From NCBI GenBank assembly GCA_963921795.1, contig OY997650.1, positions 21,299,522 through 21,363,521 of the forward strand: a DNA stretch of 64,000 nucleotides. Direction: 5' to 3'. Below are positions 46,012 to 64,000 of the stretch, piece after piece. Every line of letters begins with the position of its first letter. Positions within the stretch are counted from its first letter, which is position 1. Below the pieces are notes generated by a model. It had not been told where the DNA came from and did not search any database. It saw nothing but the letters and a program-made list of their open reading frames with translations. The position numbers and the translations under genes were made by a program. Source of the DNA: Nannobrachium achirus (taxonomy: Eukaryota; Chordata; Actinopteri; Myctophiformes; Myctophidae).

Positions 46012-46465
46012 GGCAGAGTTCCCCAATAGGTGGCCCGCGGGCGATTTGCGGCCCGCGGGGGGCTACTGTCAGGCCCCCACCAACCCCAGTAATAAGAGCA
46101 GCAACAACACTAATATATCATCGTTGTCGGGTGGAAACCTTGAATCTCCAAATGTGTACGTTCATCGCAAAGTAAAGCCCTGCTTCATTATACAAGGCCG
46201 TCGCACAAAAGTTGTGAAAACAGCAGATCTACAAGCACACAACGCCTTGCGGTGCGAGGCGTTGTGTGCTTGTAGATCGGCTGTTTTCACTAGTATAATG
46301 CAAAACGAACATACACGATTTTCACCCGACAAAGACGATATCTGAACTGTCGCTGGAGTAGCGGGAACGCCACCATCGCCCCCTGCAATGTTGTGGCCCT
46401 TGGCTTGGTACCCTAGACATAATTCGGCCCTTGGGGAAAACTAATTGGGGAACCCTGACGTAGGG
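46012..46465 (+). mobile_element. hAT-type MITE containing the inner palindromic unit
   Basis: The termini CAGAGTTCCCCAATAGG and ATTGGGGAACCCTG are inverted. Inside is a unit bounded by ATATCATCGTTGTCGGGTGG and ATTTTCACCCGACAAAGACG with a full palindromic core at 46213-46293. It is a relative of 33610-34018. Confidence 0.75.
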
Positions 46466-46589
46466 TTTGCAGTGAGCAGTTGTACCCCACTTTTCATGAT
46501 ACATTAAGCCAGGGATAGGATGAGTCCACTATATAGACCGTTTTCCTCAGCGCTTCCCTGTAGATGCAAACTGCGGTGCAAACAGCAGC

Positions 46590-46705
46590 CAGTGGTGGGG
46601 TAGAAGTAAAATTGGGAAAATACTCAAGTAAAGTACAAATACTCAAAATTGTACTTAAGTACAGTACTTAAGAAAATGTAGGCTACATGTTACTTTACAC
46701 TACTG
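46590..46705 (+). mobile_element. Fragment of 'CAGTGGTGGGGTAGAAGTA' MITE
   Basis: It starts CCAGTGGTGGGGTAGAAGTA and ends GTTACTTTACAC. The repetitive 'ACTTAAGTACAGTACTTAAG' interior is itself palindromic. Same family as the 37280-38036 element. Confidence 0.6.
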
Positions 46706-46807
46706 TTTACATCGCCGAAATGGCACGCGGCACACTCCAGTGTGGTGCTCAGGAAATCGGTCTATATAGGTATTTACATTCAGACATCACTGCAAAATGG
46801 CGTAATC

Positions 46808-46972
46808 ACTATATTCATGGGTTGCATTTGTAGTCCTAGACGGCCATGTTGAGGACCAACACAAGTGTTTCAAGTTGTCTGATTTCAGCCATGGAACTAC
46901 TTTTCTACACCAATCAGAACACCTGTGTTGGTCCTCAACATGGCTGGTGTAGACGTCCGGCCAGGACTACAC
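46808..46972. repeat. Hairpin element, ~55-bp imperfect arms
   Basis: GTAGTCCTAGACGGCCATGT, TGAGGACCAACACAAGTG at left face CACCTGTGTTGGTCCTCAAC, ATGG and GTCCGGCCAGGACTAC at right across a ~45-bp loop. It ends a few bases before the next foldback begins. Confidence 0.7.
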
Positions 46973-46978
46973 TATTAG

Positions 46979-47989
46979 TCCATGGGCCAGACGAGATGTC
47001 GGTATCAAAAAGGTGGCAAAGGTTATCATGCATTTTATAAAAGCTCTATATCAGTAGATTATATTTTGGTATGATAACCCTTTCTTAGACCCAGCTAAAT
47101 TGGTGTTATCAGCCGCTAGAGTTGGTGTCCCATTAACATTACATTACAGGAAAAAAGGTAAAACAATTAATCTGCTTTTAGTAGCATAAGAGGGGTCAAA
47201 CTAGGGGGTTTTCATGATGCCGAATCCATTGCAAGCATCTGTTTTGCACAAAAAACATTCCTTGGGCTATAAATGGCCTCAGAAGATGATGCATGTATGG
47301 GTGTGCATTCATGTTAGTCGGAGGCCTTAGGGTTTTATTTCTCATGCTAATCAGTCTAAAAGCGCCAAATTTTGCACAGATGTAGCCCAGGGTATGCTCT
47401 AATGATTTAGCTAGGGCGCCCGCGTCGGTGACCTTCGGGCTCCACAAAACATCCACAAAACTCTGAAAAGTGATGACTCATCACTTTTCATCACAAAACC
47501 ATTGTTTTTCTGGAGCTGTGGCGACCCCGAAGGTCACCGACTCGGGCACCCAAGCTAAATCATTAGAGCATGCCCTGGGCTACATCTGTGCAAAATGTGG
47601 CGCTTTTAGACTGATTAGCACAAGAAATAAAACCCTAAGGCCTCTGACTAACATGAATGCACACCCATACATGCATTGTCTTCTGAGGCCATTTATAGCC
47701 CAAGGAATGTTTTTTGTGCAAAACAAATGCTTGCAATGGATTCGGCATCATGACAAACCCCTAGTTTGACCCCTCTTATGCTACTAAAAGCAGATTTTTT
47801 TTTGATTTTTCCCCTGTAATGTAAAGTTAATGGGGCACCAACTCTAGCGGCTGATAACACCAATTTAGCTGGGTCTAAGAAAGGGTTATCATACCAAAAT
47901 ATAATCTACTGATATAGAGCTTTTATAAAATGCATGATAACCTTTGCCACCTTTTTGATACCGACATCTCGTCTGGCCCATGGACTATA
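46979..47989. repeat. Second ~1 kb foldback element, related core to 44754-45816
   Basis: The outer ends TCCATGGGCCAGACGAGATG and CATCTCGTCTGGCCCATGGA are perfect inverted repeats. The arms stay near-identical to the centre (~47470-47495), where the GAAAAGTGATGACTCATCAC palindrome matches that of the first foldback. The inner ~300 bp of each arm is homologous to the first element, the outer ~200 bp is different. Each arm again carries a mirrored open frame (KSLEHALGYICAK, NMNAHPYMH). Confidence 0.85.
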
Positions 47990-49757
47990 TATACTGTATA
48001 GGGAGTGATTTCGCCCAGGGCAGGACGTGTGATTAATTCCACCAAAGTTGGGATAGAAACGTCACGCTTGACCTGTGTCTTGATTGGCTCCCTGGCAGCC
48101 ATAGTTTTACTGAGGTTATGGTTTGGTGGGAGCGTGTCGATTTTGCGACAAAGCATCTGTTCGACAGTCCATTCTTTCGACGCGAGTGAATGTTAACTCT
48201 ATGCCTAAAACGAACCCAAAACCCAACCCTAACCTCAGTAACCTGACGCGGGTGAGTAGCTGACCTGCCGACGCTGCGGTTGTCGAAAGAATGACACATC
48301 GAAAGAGCGAGATTTCCCCATGGTTGGTTAGGGTTCAATTAGCTAGATGCACAACAGGTGTGTAGTACGAGTCACACCCAGCTCTGTGTCCAATTAGTTA
48401 CTCTGGCCAGGTGTGTCTGCTTAAATCAACTGTCATTATTCACTTCCTAGCCCAATTAGGTACAGTAATATGGTAACTAGAACAATAATTGTCTAAAATC
48501 TAAAATAGGAACGAGCAATGACATTGCTTTTTTTTTTTTTACAGCTTTTTTTTAGTGAAGTAGCCTACTTGAGCATGAGCAACATGTGGTTTTGAGTTCC
48601 CAGCATAATACTTTTGTTTTTAGTGCACACTTTTTTTTAACCTTTTATAGGCTATATTTTGTTTATTCATGAAAAATAAATACATATCCTTGATTGGTCC
48701 AGTGCATGGAGCCAGTCCTCAAAATATGTACAACAGTGCAGTACAAATAAATGAAAAAACAATACAGGCGGTGGATACCTTTGGTACAGCCGAGGATCAT
48801 ACGGTTCATGGTGATTTAAAGCTTTATTGGCTTAGATTTCAATACAACAAATGGCAGTGTAGGTTTCATTTATAAAACAGTTATTTCAAATACAGTTTAC
48901 TCCTTACACTGGGGGTGTTTTATTAGCTATTGTTGGTTACTGTATGTTGGATACGGCATTAAAATATGTTCAGAGGAATTGTTATTCCAGTACAACTAAA
49001 GGGAAGGTTATGGCCAGGTATATGAGAGCCTGAGAAGAGAGAGTAAGAGAGGGTGAGAGAGAGTGTTTTTTTTGTCCGGGTCAGCTATGAATGCCTGGCA
49101 TGTGCAGTAGGAGATGACTGATGATGAATATGTTTTATAACAATTACGTTTTCATATTGTAGATCCAGCAAAACAACGGGTAGGTCATCTAACTGAATGC
49201 CCAGTACTTTTTTATTTGAAGGACTCACTGAGTCAATTCAATGCCAGCATTGGGCTATAGTCTCTCAGCCCAGGTGGGGGGGATGCTGACTCACGTTCAA
49301 GCAAATAGCATGGACATTTTCATAAATGGTGCCATGAAAAGGTTTCTACTGTAATTACAAAGTTCCACAGGAATCGACAGCAACATATAGTAGGAAGGAA
49401 AACAAGCGAAAAAAATAAATACATGAAAAGCAGTTCCATTCAAAGCAAAACAATAAAACAAGCGCAGTCAAAGAAAAATAATAACATGACCCTCCAGATG
49501 ATTCATCCTCATTCTTTGTCATTTTTGAACGTGGAAGAGATTCCCCCACTCCTTGTCTCCTGTGCAAGTCTATCGCCAAATTTTGGACAAATCGTTCAGT
49601 GCACAGCAAGTCTCAGGGAAGCATCGGAGAAAAAGAGTCCATTTCATTGCTTCCTTGGTTATGTCAGAAAAACAGAGAGAGAACAAAACAAAAAAACAAA
49701 AGCTACATCTAGATTACAGTTGGAAGTGTGCTATCTGAATGAATGTACAGTATTGTA

Positions 49758-50089
49758 TCAGTGGTTCTCAACCTGTCCTGGATCAGGGCCCACTTGAAAA
49801 TCTTGAAGGCATTCGCGGGCCCACCCACCTGACCACCTAACACTGGGTCAAATGGGTGAGGGCATGTTTATTTTAATGATCAATCAATCAATTGTGTTCC
49901 ATCTACGATCAATGGAACTAATACACAGCATACTTTTAAGTTCTTATTTGTTAGGGTATCACTTTTTAAAATTGATGTTATACGGTCATTAACATATATA
50001 TTTTTGGCAATTATTTGGGGGCCCATTTTGCAATAACCCACGTGGCCCACCAGAGGGCCCCAGCCCACTAGGTTGAGAACCAGTGCAGT
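49758..50089 (+). mobile_element. hAT-type MITE next to the ablim1 3' end
   Basis: It begins CAGTGGTTCTCAACCTGTCC and ends CTAGGTTGAGAACCAGTG, with GGGCCCACTTG and CAGAGGGCCCCAG inside the ends. It stops about 20 bp from the ablim1 stop codon, so it lies within the presumed 3' UTR. Confidence 0.75.
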
Positions 50090-50111
50090 ATAATGCATGC
50101 TGTTCTGACAG

Positions 50112-63761
<13,650 letters not shown>

Positions 63762-63867
63762 CTGTACGGAAAAACACACACAAGCACACACACATTTTAT
63801 GAGCCTGCTACACCAGCAGTTCTCAGCCATTTTACAGTGGCCTATGTAGGAGTCTAGCCGTCTACAA

Positions 63868-64000
63868 CGGTGGTTCTCAACCCTTTCAGGCCGCGACCGC
63901 CAAAATAATCATATTTGAACTGGGGACCCCCCCACCACCCTGACGAGCACTAAGAGTTGAGGCATTACATTTTGTAGAACGCGTTTCTATAGTGAAAATA
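63868..64000 (+). mobile_element. hAT-type MITE, cut by the window end
   Basis: It starts ACGGTGGTTCTCAACCCTTT and follows the 28797 element closely (GGCCGCGACC, AAAATAATCATATTTGAACT), ending at AGTGAAAATA exactly where the palindromic core would begin. Confidence 0.7.

Larger units (their letters stand above)
41640..50111. other. TE-dense intergenic region between second TRIM and ablim1
   Basis: No host gene was recognised. Contents in order are a Helitron-like element (42236-43577), a hAT fragment (44105-44615), a ~1 kb foldback (44754-45816), a MITE with palindromic core (46012-46465), a MITE fragment (46590-46705), a hairpin (46808-46972), a second ~1 kb foldback (46979-47989), AT-rich DNA, and a hAT-type MITE (49758-50089). 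A small inverted repeat lies at about 48170-48290 (CATTCTTTCGAC facing GTCGAAAGAATG). The ablim1 3' UTR must lie just below 50112; its end was not determined. Confidence 0.6.

Overview
The window is vertebrate genomic DNA, almost certainly from a teleost fish. It holds multi-exon genes with GT-AG introns, very many (CA)n tracts, a Rex3/RTE-like LINE and dozens of short hAT-, piggyBac- and Helitron-type non-autonomous elements. Species cannot be told from sequence alone. No LTR retroelement, provirus, CRISPR array, rRNA or tRNA gene was recognised.

Layout. (1) 1-5.4 kb: TE-derived flank, then a complete six-exon TRIM ubiquitin ligase (+, RING, two B-boxes, coiled coil, PRY/SPRY; 557 aa). (2) 7.6-24.8 kb: a block of six intronless genes that look like retrogenes. 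They are a CZIB-like zinc protein (+), a USP2-like deubiquitinase (-) and four class I phosphatidylinositol transfer protein (PITP) genes (-). Three of the PITPs lie in ~2.1 kb tandem duplication units. The USP2-like and PITP genes share a short upstream module with a TATA box; the PITP copies also carry a CRE (TGACGTAA). (3) 24.8-27.5 kb: repeats only, with a DNA element inside a Rex3-like LINE. (4) 27.5-34.9 kb: complete hyaluronan-binding serine protease habp2 (-), with two candidate signal-peptide first exons. (5) 35.6-41.6 kb: a second TRIM (-) with only coiled-coil and PRY/SPRY exons; no RING/B-box exon was found. (6) 41.6-50.1 kb: TE-dense DNA with a Helitron-like element and two ~1 kb foldback elements. 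(7) 50.1-63.8 kb: the 3' half of ablim1 (-), with an 8-nt microexon and a GC-AG intron; its 5' exons lie beyond the window. habp2 and ablim1 are also neighbours on human 10q25, which supports orthology.

How it fits together. The intron-bearing genes (trim, habp2, trim, ablim1) form the ordinary host framework. The 7.6-24.8 kb block looks like a site where intronless copies accumulated, some sharing the same regulatory DNA and one family then amplifying in tandem. The best candidates for something undescribed are (a) this retrogene block with its shared promoter, (b) a palindromic core of ~70 bp found about 13 times inside at least eight different mobile-element backbones, and (c) Helitron-like elements carrying arrays of perfect CArG boxes (CCATATATGG). 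All exon boundaries were read by eye and tested by reading-frame continuity; no database search was possible.
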